From assembly GCF_027111315.2 (NCBI RefSeq), contig NZ_CP114289.2, positions 434,001 through 498,000 on the forward strand: a stretch of DNA of 64,000 nucleotides, written 5' to 3'. Source of the DNA: Flavobacterium limnophilum. GTDB lineage: Bacteria; Bacteroidota; Bacteroidia; Flavobacteriales; Flavobacteriaceae. This document shows, piece by piece, positions 1 to 7,854 of the stretch; positions within the stretch are counted from its first letter, which is position 1; the number at the start of each line of letters is the position of its first letter. The position numbers and the translations under genes were made by a program. The notes under the pieces are model-generated. The model made no database searches. It was given only the letters and a program-made list of their open reading frames with translations, and was not told the DNA's origin.

Positions 1-67
1 AATTAGTTGCGAACATCATTGAGATTGCAAATACCAATGCAATCTTAATTTTTTCTGTAGTTTTCAT
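1..67 (-). CDS. N-terminal fragment of a secreted or membrane protein (cut by window edge)
   Basis: An ATG at 67-65 on the minus strand opens a frame that runs off the left edge. The 22 visible residues read MKTTEKIKIALVFAISMMFA and onward: a positively charged start followed by a hydrophobic stretch, the form of a signal peptide or signal anchor. A TAnnTTTG promoter element lies about 38 bases upstream. The function cannot be told. It is transcribed divergently from the MATE gene. Confidence 0.6.
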   Translation of the reverse strand, partial: MKTTEKIKIALVFAISMMFATN

Positions 68-104
68 AATTTTGTTTTTAGTGTTGTGTTTATAGACAAC
101 GATA

Positions 105-112
105 CAAATGTA
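105..112 (-). promoter_or_regulatory. Candidate -7 promoter element for the leftmost gene
   Basis: The minus strand reads TACATTTG, matching the Bacteroidota -7 consensus TAnnTTTG. I see no TTG at the expected -33 distance, so the call rests on the -7 box and its position ahead of the secreted-protein start at 67. Confidence 0.4.
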
Positions 113-211
113 GGTTGGTCATTGAGTGTGGTTATTATAGAATTAAAGTCGTTTGTTATATAATTATAGGGTTGTAGTTGAAATAGTTTTATAGAATCGA
201 TTTGTTCTGAT

Positions 212-219
212 TACCTTTG
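212..219 (+). promoter_or_regulatory. Candidate -7 promoter element for the MATE gene
   Basis: TACCTTTG matches TAnnTTTG and ends 19 bases before the TTG start at 239, giving a very short leader. This supports a translation start near 239 rather than at the first internal ATG. Confidence 0.4.
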
Positions 220-238
220 CCAACCAAAATAAAAGAAA

Positions 239-1615
239 TTGAATTTATTCCAATACACAAAAGAGTTCTCCTATAATTTAAAACTGGCTTTTCCCGTTAT
301 TTTGGGAATGCTGGGGCATACCTTGATAGGAATAGTAGATAATTTTATGGTTGGAAACCTTGGTTCCACCGAGCTGGCGGCGGTTTCGCTGGGCAATAGT
401 TTTATTTTCATAGGAATGTCGTTGGGAATTGGATTTTCCACGGCCATCACGCCTTTGATAGCAGAAGCCGATGCCGAAAAAAACGACAAAAAAATCCGAA
501 CTACTTTTCACCACGGATTGTTGTTGTGTACGCTTTTGGGAATAGCCATTTTTATCTTGATTGTTTTGGCTAAGCCAATAATGCGCTTGATGAACCAACC
601 CGAAGCGGTTGTCGAATTGGCCGCACCTTATATTGATTGGGTTGCGTTTTCGTTGATTCCGGTTATTATTTTCCAAGGATACAAGCAATTTGCTGACGGT
701 TTGTCGCAAACCAAATATTCGATGTATGCCATTTATTTGGCCAATGTGGTTCACGTTTTCTTTAATTATGTGTTGATTTATGGAGTTTGGGGTTTTCCAA
801 AATTTGGAATTCTTGGAGCGGCATTGGGAACCGTGATTTCTAGAATTATGATGGTGGTTTTTATGCACTACATCCTTCGACAAAATTTAGCTTTCAAACG
901 ATATTTCAAGAATTTTACCTTCAAGGAAATCAAGAAATCTATTTTGAAGAAAATCATTAATCTGGGATTGCCATCCGCGATGCAAATGTTGTTTGAGGTG
1001 ACTTTATTTACGGCGGCAATATGGCTTTCGGGTTCGCTGGGCAAGAACAGTCAGGCGGCGAATCAGATTGCGTTGACACTGGCTTCTTCTACTTTTATGG
1101 TGGCAATGGGTTTTAGTGTGGCGGCAATGATTCGAGTTAGTAATGCCAAAGGGATGAAAGATTACAAGCAATTAATTACCGTGGCCCGCTCCATTTTTTT
1201 ATTGGCCATTATGGTCGAAATTTTCTTTGCACTTGTTTTCGTGGTTTCGCATAATTTCTTGCCGCATTTATTTTTGAACATATCCGATGCTTCTCAACAA
1301 TTTGACAATACTGAAATAATATTTATTGCCTCCAAACTGCTTTTAGTTGCGGCTGTTTTTCAAATTTCTGATGGAATTCAAGTGGTTGTTTTGGGAGCTT
1401 TGAGAGGTTTGCAAGACGTGAAAATTCCAATGTACATTACTTTCGTGGCTTATTGGGTTGTGGGATTTCCAATTTCCTATTATTTGGGAAAACATACAAA
1501 TTTGGGAGCAACCGGAATTTGGATTGGGCTTTTGGCTGGATTAACGGCGGCAGCTTTATTTTTGTATATTCGCTTTGCGAGATTGACCAAAAGATTGGTA
1601 TTGGAAAACCTGTAA
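239..1615 (+). CDS. MATE family multidrug/Na+ antiporter
   Basis: This 458-residue membrane protein has the hydrophobic pattern of about 12 helices in two halves and the length usual for NorM/DinF-type MATE exporters, which expel cationic compounds using Na+ or H+ gradients. The segment around residues 17-45 (FPVILGMLGH then DNFMVGNLG) is typical of the first MATE helix. The start is a TTG: an in-frame TAA lies just upstream at 230-232, and the first ATG (codon 24) would remove part of helix 1. The gene is monocistronic as far as can be seen, with a divergent partner to its left. The substrate is unknown. Confidence 0.88.
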   Translation: MNLFQYTKEFSYNLKLAFPVILGMLGHTLIGIVDNFMVGNLGSTELAAVSLGNSFIFIGMSLGIGFSTAITPLIAEADAEKNDKKIRTTFHHGLLLCTLLGIAIFILIVLAKPIMRLMNQPEAVVELAAPYIDWVAFSLIPVIIFQGYKQFADGLSQTKYSMYAIYLANVVHVFFNYVLIYGVWGFPKFGILGAALGTVISRIMMVVFMHYILRQNLAFKRYFKNFTFKEIKKSILKKIINLGLPSAMQMLFEVTLFTAAIWLSGSLGKNSQAANQIALTLASSTFMVAMGFSVAAMIRVSNAKGMKDYKQLITVARSIFLLAIMVEIFFALVFVVSHNFLPHLFLNISDASQQFDNTEIIFIASKLLLVAAVFQISDGIQVVVLGALRGLQDVKIPMYITFVAYWVVGFPISYYLGKHTNLGATGIWIGLLAGLTAAALFLYIRFARLTKRLVLENL

Positions 1616-1699
1616 ATTTTTTTAAGTTTTTTCTTAAAATAATGTAACTTCTAATTTAGTTTCACGTATAATCATCGAACAAATTAATTTTTAAAAAAA

Positions 1700-2608
1700 A
1701 TGATACTATTAATTATTATTGGGGTTATATTACTGATTGTAAGTTTTGCTGTAAAAAGCAATGCCAGCAATCCGTTTTTCAAGTTTTCGAATACGCTTAA
1801 AATGATTGGGGTTGTTGTAATTGCATTGGGGATTTTTTCATCGATGTTCAAGCAAATTGATGCTGGAAAAGTGGGGGTTAAATCACTTTACGGAAGTGTT
1901 CAATCCGACGTTTTGGAAAGTGGATTGCATTTGATAAATCCGCTTTTGGACGTAACGGATTTTGACATTCAAACCCAGAATTACACGATGTCTGCCGATC
2001 ATAGTGAGGGTGCGCAAGAAGGCGATGATGCCATTCGTGTCTTGTCGAATGATGGATTGGAAGTGGTTATTGATTTAACCGTTTTGTATAAAATTTCACC
2101 TACGGATGCACCAAAAATATTCAAACAAATTGGCGTAAATTATACGGATAAAATTGTGCGTCCCGTTACCAGAACCCGTATTCGTGACAACGCTGTTTAT
2201 TATGACGCCGTGGCTTTATATTCAACAAAAAGAAACGAATTTCAGCAACGAATTTTCAAAACTATCGAAGCCGATTTTAAAACTAGGGGATTGATTTTAG
2301 AGCAATTATTGATTCGAAACATCAATCTTCCCGCTTCTGTCAAAACGACTATCGAAAGCAAAATCAACGCAGAACAAGATGCACAAAAAATGCAGTTTGT
2401 TTTGCAGAAAGAAAAACAAGAAGCCGAAAGAAAACGGGTGGAAGCTCAAGGTATTGCCGATTATCAAAGAATTATTTCTACGGGACTAACCGATAAGCAA
2501 TTGCAATACGAACAAATTAAAGCGCAAAAAGAAATCGCAACATCTCCAAATACCAAAATTATTTTTATGGGAAAAGGAAGTGCACCAGTAATTTTGTCTG
2601 ACAAATAG
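1700..2608 (+). CDS. SPFH/band 7 (prohibitin-like) membrane protein
   Basis: 302 residues. Two hydrophobic stretches at about 1-20 and 35-48 anchor the protein. A band 7/prohibitin domain follows from about residue 50 (DAGKVGVKSLYGSV) to about 215, including the RPVTRTRIRD segment, and then a charged coiled-coil region rich in Q, K and E (about 215-260). Prohibitin-like proteins form ring-shaped membrane scaffolds and often control FtsH-type proteases, but no protease gene is next to it here. The ATG start follows an A-rich stretch usual for this group. The specific role is inferred only from the family. Confidence 0.85.
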   Translation: MILLIIIGVILLIVSFAVKSNASNPFFKFSNTLKMIGVVVIALGIFSSMFKQIDAGKVGVKSLYGSVQSDVLESGLHLINPLLDVTDFDIQTQNYTMSADHSEGAQEGDDAIRVLSNDGLEVVIDLTVLYKISPTDAPKIFKQIGVNYTDKIVRPVTRTRIRDNAVYYDAVALYSTKRNEFQQRIFKTIEADFKTRGLILEQLLIRNINLPASVKTTIESKINAEQDAQKMQFVLQKEKQEAERKRVEAQGIADYQRIISTGLTDKQLQYEQIKAQKEIATSPNTKIIFMGKGSAPVILSDK

Positions 2609-2618
2609 TTTTTTTCGG

Positions 2619-2674
2619 TTAATCGGTTATTTGTTTAATCGGTTAATCGAATAACCAAATAACCGATTAAACAA
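2619..2674. repeat. Intergenic nested inverted repeat
   Basis: The 15-base arm 2619-2633 is the exact reverse complement of 2656-2670, and 2631-2644 is the exact reverse complement of 2661-2674, so alternative hairpins can form from the repeated TTAATCGG / CCGATTAA units. It fills the gap between the SPFH gene and the next small gene. It could end transcription or be a dispersed repeat; there is no long T run. Confidence 0.6.
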
Positions 2675-2680
2675 TTAAAA

Positions 2681-2911
2681 ATGGAATTACCAAAATTTTT
2701 ACTAGGCGACAACACTGATTTTCCCGATGATATTTTCATCATTCATTTGGATTATCCAAGATTCATCATCAATCTAAAAGACGATGAAGTGGAATTTATG
2801 GAAGAAGCCGAAGACCTTGACGAAGCCGAATTAAATGCCGAAATGGAAGGACTTATCGTTGAAGCCAATGATTTTTATGACCGCGAAATGGAACGTTACG
2901 AGAAAGAGTAA
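2681..2911 (+). CDS. Small acidic conserved-type hypothetical protein
   Basis: 76 residues, strongly acidic, with a run of Glu/Asp from about residue 34 onward (DDEVEFMEEAEDLDEAEL) predicted helical. There is no signal peptide, membrane segment or known motif. The ATG follows an A-rich ribosome-binding region and the frame has no competing ORF. I recognise no family; its compact acidic composition would suit a protein-binding partner, but that is a guess. Confidence 0.65.
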   Translation: MELPKFLLGDNTDFPDDIFIIHLDYPRFIINLKDDEVEFMEEAEDLDEAELNAEMEGLIVEANDFYDREMERYEKE

Positions 2912-2931
2912 TAAATGCATTAAATTTATTT

Positions 2932-3153
2932 ATGAAAAATTTGTTTTTTTTTATTTTAGGAATGTATCTTGTTGGTAAAGGTTTTTATAAATTTTTCCCT
3001 TTTAATTTGAAATCAATTTCCGAAAGTAACACAGCCTATGACTTAGGTCATAACGTCGGTTATTTTATTGGTAAAACGGGTGGGATTGTACTAGGGATCT
3101 TAGTAATTAAATATGCTTATGAAATGTATTTTGAAGAAAAAAAACTGGAGTAA
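2932..3153 (+). CDS. Small two-helix membrane protein, unknown function
   Basis: 73 residues with a hydrophobic N-terminus (FFFILGMYLVGKGFY) and a second hydrophobic segment at about 44-62 (GYFIGKTGGIVLGILVI), so probably a two-span membrane protein. It starts 20 bases after the acidic small gene and may be cotranscribed with it. Its stop is only 4 bases from the stop of convergent meaB, with no clear terminator between them. No family recognised. Confidence 0.6.
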   Translation: MKNLFFFILGMYLVGKGFYKFFPFNLKSISESNTAYDLGHNVGYFIGKTGGIVLGILVIKYAYEMYFEEKKLE

Positions 3154-3157
3154 AAAT

Positions 3158-4243
3158 TTAAGCACGATATTTTTCCAACAATAATTGAGCGGCTGCGAAA
3201 GGTGATAATTCATTGTTTTGCACCGCTTTTTTTGTGGAATCCAAAAGATTTTGAATTTCAGGATGATTGTAAAAGTTAGTTTTCAATTGCTCGTTGATGG
3301 TTTCCAACATCCAATATTGATTCTGCTCTTTTCGTTTTTCGAAGAAATAATTATTTCCTTTTGTGAGTTCAATAAACTTTAAAATTGTTTCCCAAACTTC
3401 CGGAATTCCTTCGTGAGTTATGGCGCTGCAAGTGGCAGTCGTTGGTATCCAACCCGATTTCTTGGCGGGAAATAAATGCAAAGCCCTGCTGAATTCCGCT
3501 TTTGCCAAATTTGCTTTTTTGATATTGTCGCCATCCGCTTTGTTGATGATGATGGCATCGGCCATTTCCATAATCCCCCGTTTGATGCCTTGCAGTTCGT
3601 CGCCGGCACCGGAAATTTTCAACAGTAAAAAGAAATCCACCATTCCGTGAACGGCGGTTTCGCTTTGTCCAACGCCAACGGTTTCTATGAGTATCGTGTC
3701 AAAACCAGCAGCTTCACAAAGCGTGATGGCTTCCCTGGTTTTTCGAGCCACGCCACCCAAAGTTTCTCCCGAAGCTGAAGGCCTGATAAAGGCATTGGGG
3801 TCTTTTACCAATTCTTCCATTCGGGTTTTGTCTCCCAAAATGCTCCCGTGCGAAATTGTGCTGCTGGGATCAACGGCTAAAACGGCCACTTTTTTCCCCA
3901 AGGAAGTCAAATATTTCCCAAAAGATTCTATAAAAGTACTTTTTCCAACACCGGGAACTCCCGTGATTCCTATCCGAACCGATTGATTGGCGTGTGGCAA
4001 GCAGGCAGTAATCACTTCATTGGCTTTCGCCAAATGGTTGACGTTGGTGCTTTCGACCAAAGTAATCGCTCGACTCAAAGCAGAAATGTTTTTAGACAAA
4101 ATCCCGTCAATCAACTCTTTTGAAGAAGGTTGTGTTTTTCTATATTTCTGGACTTGGTTGACTGCTTTTGAACTGATGGATTCTGGTTGGGAAACACCAG
4201 GTTTTTCGTGTAAACTACTCGTATGTTGTTTTTTATTGGTCAA
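3158..4243 (-). CDS. meaB: Methylmalonyl-CoA mutase-associated GTPase MeaB (ArgK family)
   Basis: A P-loop GTPase of the MeaB/ArgK family, which guards and reloads the adenosylcobalamin cofactor of methylmalonyl-CoA mutase. Visible motifs are the Walker A GVPGVGKS (about residues 95-102), the LAVDPSS switch segment, ETVGVGQSE and the NKADG base-recognition motif. The frame is open to 4291, but that stretch overlaps the terminator hairpin of the gene upstream. I therefore prefer the TTG at 4243, giving 361 residues starting MTNKKQH, near the family length. The mutase subunits are not in this window. Confidence 0.88.
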   Translation of the reverse strand: MTNKKQHTSSLHEKPGVSQPESISSKAVNQVQKYRKTQPSSKELIDGILSKNISALSRAITLVESTNVNHLAKANEVITACLPHANQSVRIGITGVPGVGKSTFIESFGKYLTSLGKKVAVLAVDPSSTISHGSILGDKTRMEELVKDPNAFIRPSASGETLGGVARKTREAITLCEAAGFDTILIETVGVGQSETAVHGMVDFFLLLKISGAGDELQGIKRGIMEMADAIIINKADGDNIKKANLAKAEFSRALHLFPAKKSGWIPTTATCSAITHEGIPEVWETILKFIELTKGNNYFFEKRKEQNQYWMLETINEQLKTNFYNHPEIQNLLDSTKKAVQNNELSPFAAAQLLLEKYRA

Positions 4244-4278
4244 AATTACTTGTTTGAGTAGTAAAAGTAGTGAAAACA

Positions 4279-4317
4279 AAAACAGTTTCAAAAAGCACGG
4301 CTTAATGAAACTGTTTT
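4279..4317 (-). terminator. Intrinsic terminator of the 4339-4986 gene
   Basis: On the minus strand AAAACAGTTTCA (4317-4306) pairs with TGAAACTGTTTT (4290-4279): a 12-bp stem with a 15-base loop and a T-rich trailing side. It lies just past the stop of the NAD(P)-binding gene and before the meaB start. Confidence 0.7.
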
Positions 4318-4338
4318 ATTAAAAATTGTGATATTAAT

Positions 4339-4986
4339 TTAGTAGGCTGCCGTAAAACGAACCTGGTGGTGTTTTGGAGTTTCCACTTCGTCGGCAATGA
4401 CAACGGCCAAATCTTCCACCGACAAAATGCTTCGTTGTTCATCATTAAAAATAGGATTTTCCAATCCCAAACGGTACTTTCCGGTTCTTCCTGTTTTGGT
4501 TCCCTGATGCATTTCGATGGCTGGACTGAAAAAAGCCCAATCCAAGTCTTTTTCTTCTTTAATAATATTCAAATAATCCCTTGCGGCATTTGCCCCGTCA
4601 AATATTTCTTTTGGAAATTCAGGAGTGTCAATCAATTGTAGATTGGGTGCAATGTATAAACTTCCCGCTCCACCAATGGTGATAAACCTTTTTACTCCTG
4701 ATTTTTTCACCGCTTCCTGAATGGCTTTTGCCCCAGATATGGAATCGTTATAAATGTTTGGATTGGTCCATCCTGGATTGTAGGCACTCACAACAATATC
4801 ATTTCCAGCAAGGATTTTAGATAATTCTTCAATGTTGTTTACGTCTGCTTTTTGCCAATTGATGTTTGGTTTTTCATCTTTTTTTGGATTTCTGGCTATG
4901 GCCGTAATTTCGTGGTTTCTGCTGGCCAATTCGTTCAAAATGCTGGAACCTACAAATCCAGTGGCTCCAATAATTGCGATTTTCAT
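4339..4986 (-). CDS. NAD(P)-binding NmrA-like/SDR-type oxidoreductase
   Basis: 215 residues. A Rossmann dinucleotide-binding motif sits at the extreme N-terminus (IGATGFVGSS, about residues 5-14), with AIARNP after strand 2 as in NADP-preferring NAD(P)H-binding (PF13460-type) proteins. It lacks the full Tyr-x-x-x-Lys site of classical SDRs, so it may act as a quinone/flavin-type reductase or a redox sensor. It lies 55 bases downstream of an Rrf2 regulator on the same strand, a pairing seen in other bacteria (for example ywnA-ywnB of Bacillus), so it is probably regulated by that protein. Substrate unknown. Confidence 0.8.
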   Translation of the reverse strand: MKIAIIGATGFVGSSILNELASRNHEITAIARNPKKDEKPNINWQKADVNNIEELSKILAGNDIVVSAYNPGWTNPNIYNDSISGAKAIQEAVKKSGVKRFITIGGAGSLYIAPNLQLIDTPEFPKEIFDGANAARDYLNIIKEEKDLDWAFFSPAIEMHQGTKTGRTGKYRLGLENPIFNDEQRSILSVEDLAVVIADEVETPKHHQVRFTAAY

Positions 4987-5041
4987 AATGGTATGTATTT
5001 ATAAGTAATAAAAAATGTTACAGTTTTGTTCAAAAAAAAGT

Positions 5042-5449
5042 TTAAAATTGGTTCGAAAAATCTTCCAATGAAATACCTTTCAATTGCAGGCTAATTTTCT
5101 CGTTGATATCCTCGTATAAATTCTCCAAATTTTCATTGATTTTTTTCCCAACAGGGCATTTGGGGTTAGGTGTGTTTTTTGAAAAGCCCAATGATACTGT
5201 TTCAAAAGTTATTTTGTAAATGGCATCCAATGAAATACTGGAAGCCGATTTGGATAGTTTTGTGCCTCCATTTTTACCTTCCTTGCTTTCTACAATATTG
5301 TTTTTCTTCAGGTTGGCAATTTCTTTCCTGACCAAAACCGGGTGCAAGTTCATGCTTCCCGCTATAAATTCAGAGGACAAATAGTCGTCCGGGAATTTGG
5401 AGAGCAGTGTAAGGATGTGAATGGTTATTGCAAATTTGCCTGAAATCAT
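5042..5449 (-). CDS. Rrf2 family transcriptional regulator
   Basis: 135 residues with an N-terminal winged helix-turn-helix (about residues 3-65, including LSSEFIAGSMNLHPVLVRKEIANL and a glycine-rich KEGKNGGTKL wing) typical of Rrf2 proteins. Only one cysteine is visible in the C-terminal half (NPKCPVGKK), so it lacks the three-cysteine Fe-S cluster site of IscR/NsrR. It probably senses something by a single thiol or a ligand, as in YwnA-like members. It probably controls itself, the downstream NAD(P)-binding gene and perhaps the divergent AEC carrier. The upstream promoter is well formed. Confidence 0.87.
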   Translation of the reverse strand: MISGKFAITIHILTLLSKFPDDYLSSEFIAGSMNLHPVLVRKEIANLKKNNIVESKEGKNGGTKLSKSASSISLDAIYKITFETVSLGFSKNTPNPKCPVGKKINENLENLYEDINEKISLQLKGISLEDFSNQF

Positions 5450-5468
5450 ACTGTAATAAAATATGTTA

Positions 5469-5498
5469 CAAATATACGGCTAAAATTAATATGAACAA
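5469..5498 (-). promoter_or_regulatory. Promoter of the Rrf2 gene (-33 TTG, -7 TATATTTG)
   Basis: On the minus strand TTG (5498-5496) is followed after 19 bases by TATATTTG (5476-5469), matching the Flavobacterium promoter pattern TTG, 17-23 bases, TAnnTTTG. The -7 box ends 19 bases before the ATG at 5449. Confidence 0.6.
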
Positions 5499-5562
5499 GT
5501 TTTTTTGTTTTTTTAATTGACATAAATGCGGATTTATCTGTTTTCAAAATAAATTTAAGTGG

Positions 5563-5570
5563 TATTTTTG
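5563..5570 (+). promoter_or_regulatory. Candidate -7 element for the AEC carrier gene
   Basis: TATTTTTG matches TAnnTTTG and ends 16 bases before the ATG at 5587. No TTG lies at the right -33 distance, so the promoter may be weak or activator-dependent. Confidence 0.45.
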
Positions 5571-5586
5571 CACCCAATCCAGCACT

Positions 5587-6498
5587 ATGAACAACTTTGT
5601 CCTGATTATTGTTTTCTTGTTTCTTGGAATTGTTTTGCAAAAGATAAAACGTTTTCCAACTGATATTTATAAATTATTCAATAAAATTGTAATATACCTT
5701 TGTCTTCCTTCATTGGCACTTTACTACATTCCAAAAATAAAATTAGACACTAATTTATTGTTTCCCATAGGAGTTACTTGGATTAGTTTTACAACAGCCA
5801 TTTTGTTTTTTGGTTTGTTGGGAAAAAGAATGGGATGGTCCCGAAAATTGACGGGATGCCTGATTATGACTGCGGGTTTTAGCAATACTTCTTTTTTGGG
5901 TTTTCCAATTATTCAGGCCTTGTATGGCGAAGAAGGATTGAAAATGGCCATCGTTGTCGACCAGCCGGGAACCTTTGTGGTGCTTTCCACTTTGGGAGTT
6001 GTTATTGCGACTTTGTATTCTACAGGGAATCCAAACGGATTTTATATTGCCAAAAAAATTATCTTTTTTCCTCCATTTATAGCTTTTTTATTGGCTTGTT
6101 TTATGAATGTTTTTCAATTTGATTTTCATCAATACATCCAGTTTGGTTTGCAGAAAATAGGCAGTGTAATGACACCTCTGGCAATGCTTTCCGTGGGGTT
6201 GCAATTGCATTTTGACAAGAAGAGCAAGCATTGGAAATTCTTGAAATTGGGACTTTTCTATAAATTAATTTTGACACCGGCACTAATCTATTTTTTGTAT
6301 GTGGTTGTTTTTGACCAGCATTCCAAAATGATTCAAGTTTCGATAATGGAGGCTGCGATGGCGCCCATGATTTCGTCAAGTATTATTGCTGCTTCCCATG
6401 GTTTGAAACCCAGATTGTGCAGTATGATGATTGGTTTTGGCATACCGATTTCTTTTGTTACCTTGGTGTTTTGGTATTTTGTGGCGAGTTATCTTTGA
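5587..6498 (+). CDS. AEC family transporter (auxin efflux carrier-like)
   Basis: 303 residues with about ten hydrophobic segments, the usual size and pattern of bacterial AEC (PF03547) carriers, which export organic anions such as malate or malonate; the auxin name comes from plant homologues. The glycine/asparagine-rich stretch FSNTSFLGFPIIQALYGEEG in the middle of the N-terminal half is characteristic of the family. It is divergent from the Rrf2 gene across 137 bases holding both promoters, so shared control is plausible. Substrate unknown. Confidence 0.85.
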   Translation: MNNFVLIIVFLFLGIVLQKIKRFPTDIYKLFNKIVIYLCLPSLALYYIPKIKLDTNLLFPIGVTWISFTTAILFFGLLGKRMGWSRKLTGCLIMTAGFSNTSFLGFPIIQALYGEEGLKMAIVVDQPGTFVVLSTLGVVIATLYSTGNPNGFYIAKKIIFFPPFIAFLLACFMNVFQFDFHQYIQFGLQKIGSVMTPLAMLSVGLQLHFDKKSKHWKFLKLGLFYKLILTPALIYFLYVVVFDQHSKMIQVSIMEAAMAPMISSSIIAASHGLKPRLCSMMIGFGIPISFVTLVFWYFVASYL

Positions 6499-6546
6499 AG
6501 AAATTAACCGGTTTTTTTTTGTTTTATTTGGAGGGTAAATCCATGA

Positions 6547-6804
6547 TTAATCGTAATGATGTCTGCATTTTACAATTTGTATTTCATCTTCCAAATACCG
6601 ATAAATTAATCGATGTTCATCATCAATGCGGCGTGACCAAAAACCAGCATATTTGTGTTTTAAAGGTTCGGGTTTGCCTATTCCTTCAAATGGTGTGCGA
6701 GAAATATCCTTGAGCAATTCGTTGATTTTTTTTACCTTTTTCTTGTCGATTTTCTGCCAATACAAATAATCCTCCCAGGATTCATCCACGAAGACATATC
6801 TCAT
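6547..6804 (-). CDS. yoeB: Type II toxin YoeB (Txe/YoeB family mRNA endoribonuclease)
   Basis: 85 residues closely matching the YoeB toxin, a RelE-fold RNase that cleaves mRNA in the ribosomal A site. Conserved landmarks are DYLYWQ, KKINELLKDI, RTPFEG, KPEPLKH, GFWSRRI and EHRLIY. The known catalytic residues of E. coli YoeB fall on the same numbers: Glu46, Arg65 and His83. The length is normal and it looks intact. It starts one base after the antitoxin stop, so the pair is translationally coupled. Confidence 0.95.
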   Translation of the reverse strand: MRYVFVDESWEDYLYWQKIDKKKVKKINELLKDISRTPFEGIGKPEPLKHKYAGFWSRRIDDEHRLIYRYLEDEIQIVKCRHHYD

Positions 6805-6805
6805 A

Positions 6806-7060
6806 TTATTCTTCTATTAAATCTTTGGCGAAAGATTGGTTGTTTTTCAATTTTTCGATAGCGGCATCAAGACGTTTTTCATTGAGGCGTGACGATAATT
6901 CGTAATTTGTTGCCATCAGAGAATTATATTCTTCCAATGATATTACTACAATACCCGAATCTTTTCCTCTGTTAATGATAAGAGTCTCAAAATTCTTCGC
7001 CACTGCATCAAAGTATGATTTAATATCTTTTCTAAAATCTGAAATATTGGTAATTACCAT
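6806..7060 (-). CDS. yefM: Type II antitoxin YefM (Phd/YefM family)
   Basis: The 84-residue antitoxin begins MVITNISDFRKDIKSYFDAV, a typical Phd/YefM DNA-binding N-terminus, and carries the IVVISLEEYNSL segment of the family. The acidic C-terminal half should wrap YoeB. A longer frame opening with TTG at 7093 is open but lies inside the operator and promoter, so I chose the ATG at 7060. The protein neutralises YoeB and should repress the operon together with it. Confidence 0.92.
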   Translation of the reverse strand: MVITNISDFRKDIKSYFDAVAKNFETLIINRGKDSGIVVISLEEYNSLMATNYELSSRLNEKRLDAAIEKLKNNQSFAKDLIEE

Positions 7061-7074
7061 AACTGTATTTTTTA

Positions 7075-7092
7075 TGTACAAATATATGTACA
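7075..7092 (-). promoter_or_regulatory. yefM-yoeB operator with two TGTACA boxes enclosing the -7 promoter element
   Basis: TGTACA occurs at 7087-7092 and 7075-7080, exactly 12 bp apart. In E. coli, YefM-YoeB binds palindromes with a TGTACA core at the same 12-bp centre-to-centre spacing. On the minus strand the sequence between and across the boxes is TATATTTG (7086-7079), a perfect TAnnTTTG -7 element, so bound repressor would cover the promoter. The ATG at 7060 lies 18 bases further on. Confidence 0.8.
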
Positions 7093-7212
7093 ATATTTGG
7101 TAATTTTTTATAAGATGGTGTTAAATTGTAATAAGTAATTTTATTAAATTCAAATTCTTGATTATTTCAAAATAAGGCTTAATATGTCTCGGAGTTATAT
7201 GGTTGAAAAAAA

Positions 7213-7794
7213 TCAAACCAACTTATTTATTTTGGCATATTGCAACAGCATCACGGTTTTGGCATCCTTGATTTCTCCCGTTGCAATCATGGCATAAGCT
7301 TCGTCGAAAGGCAGTTCCATCACTTCAATATGTTCCTGTTCGGCATCTAGTCCGCCGCCTTCGTGTACTTTCATGGTCTCGTCATATTCGCCCACAAATA
7401 AATACAAAATCTCGGTCACGGCACCTGGCGACATATAGGTTTCCATAACTTTCTGGACTTTTGCTATGCGATATCCGGTTTCTTCTTCGGTTTCTCGAAT
7501 GATGCATTGTTCGGGATGGTCTTTGTCCAACAGTCCTGCACAAACTTCAATCATCATTCCTGTTTTGTTGCCGTTGAGGTAGGACGGCAATCGAAACTGG
7601 CGCGTCAAAATCACGGTTTTTTGAATCGAATTGTAAAGCAAAATAGCAGCACCGTTTCCTCGGTCATAGACTTCCCGAATGTGGGTTTCCACGTTCTTAT
7701 CCTCTTCTTGGTAATCGTAAGTTACTTTGTTTAAAATATACCAATTGTCTGAAAGCAATTCGGTTTTTTGGATAGTTATTTTTGGGTTGTTCAT
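7213..7794 (-). CDS. nudK: GDP-mannose pyrophosphatase NudK (Nudix hydrolase)
   Basis: 193 residues, near the length of E. coli NudK, with NudK-specific stretches: an early LLSDNWY, REVYDRGNGAAILLYN, VILTRQFRLP, the Nudix box from GLLDKDHPEQ to RETEEETGY (about residues 87-109), METYMSPGAVTE and a late GEIKDAKTVMLLQY. NudK hydrolyses GDP-mannose to GMP and mannose-1-phosphate with Mg2+. It lies downstream of purA, but a terminator separates them, so it probably has its own promoter. Action on ADP-ribose is an alternative within this Nudix subfamily. Confidence 0.87.
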   Translation of the reverse strand: MNNPKITIQKTELLSDNWYILNKVTYDYQEEDKNVETHIREVYDRGNGAAILLYNSIQKTVILTRQFRLPSYLNGNKTGMMIEVCAGLLDKDHPEQCIIRETEEETGYRIAKVQKVMETYMSPGAVTEILYLFVGEYDETMKVHEGGGLDAEQEHIEVMELPFDEAYAMIATGEIKDAKTVMLLQYAKINKLV

Positions 7795-7817
7795 TTATTC
7801 TGATTGTAAAGGGTTGT

Positions 7818-7845
7818 AAAAAAAACGTCCCGATAAATCGAGACG
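7818..7845 (-). terminator. Intrinsic terminator of purA
   Basis: On the minus strand CGTCTCGAT (7845-7837) pairs with ATCGGGACG (7834-7826) with one G-T pair, then a run of T (7825-7818). It starts 10 bases past the purA stop. Confidence 0.85.
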
Positions 7846-7854
7846 CTTAAGTTA

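Noticed and set aside
278..883. A 201-codon minus-strand ORF overlapping the MATE gene.
   Set aside because: Rich in Asn, Gln, His, Arg and Ser, without any hydrophobic core pattern or family motif; antisense to a clear membrane-protein gene.
4244..4291. Longer meaB N-terminus starting at TTG 4291 with a hydrophobic stretch that could pass as a signal peptide.
   Set aside because: The stretch overlaps the terminator hairpin of the preceding gene, and MeaB is a cytoplasmic protein of about 330-360 residues.
7061..7093. Longer YefM start at TTG 7093.
   Set aside because: These codons lie in the operator and over the -7 box; the conserved Phd/YefM domain begins at the ATG 7060.
7160..7212. Possible fourth case: the sequence after yefM-yoeB (around CGGAGTTATATGGTTGAAAA) looks a little like the end of the AEC carrier gene (GCGAGTTATCTTTGAAGAAA).
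   Set aside because: The likeness covers only about 20-30 bases, needs gaps and is not in frame. It could be chance in AT-rich DNA.
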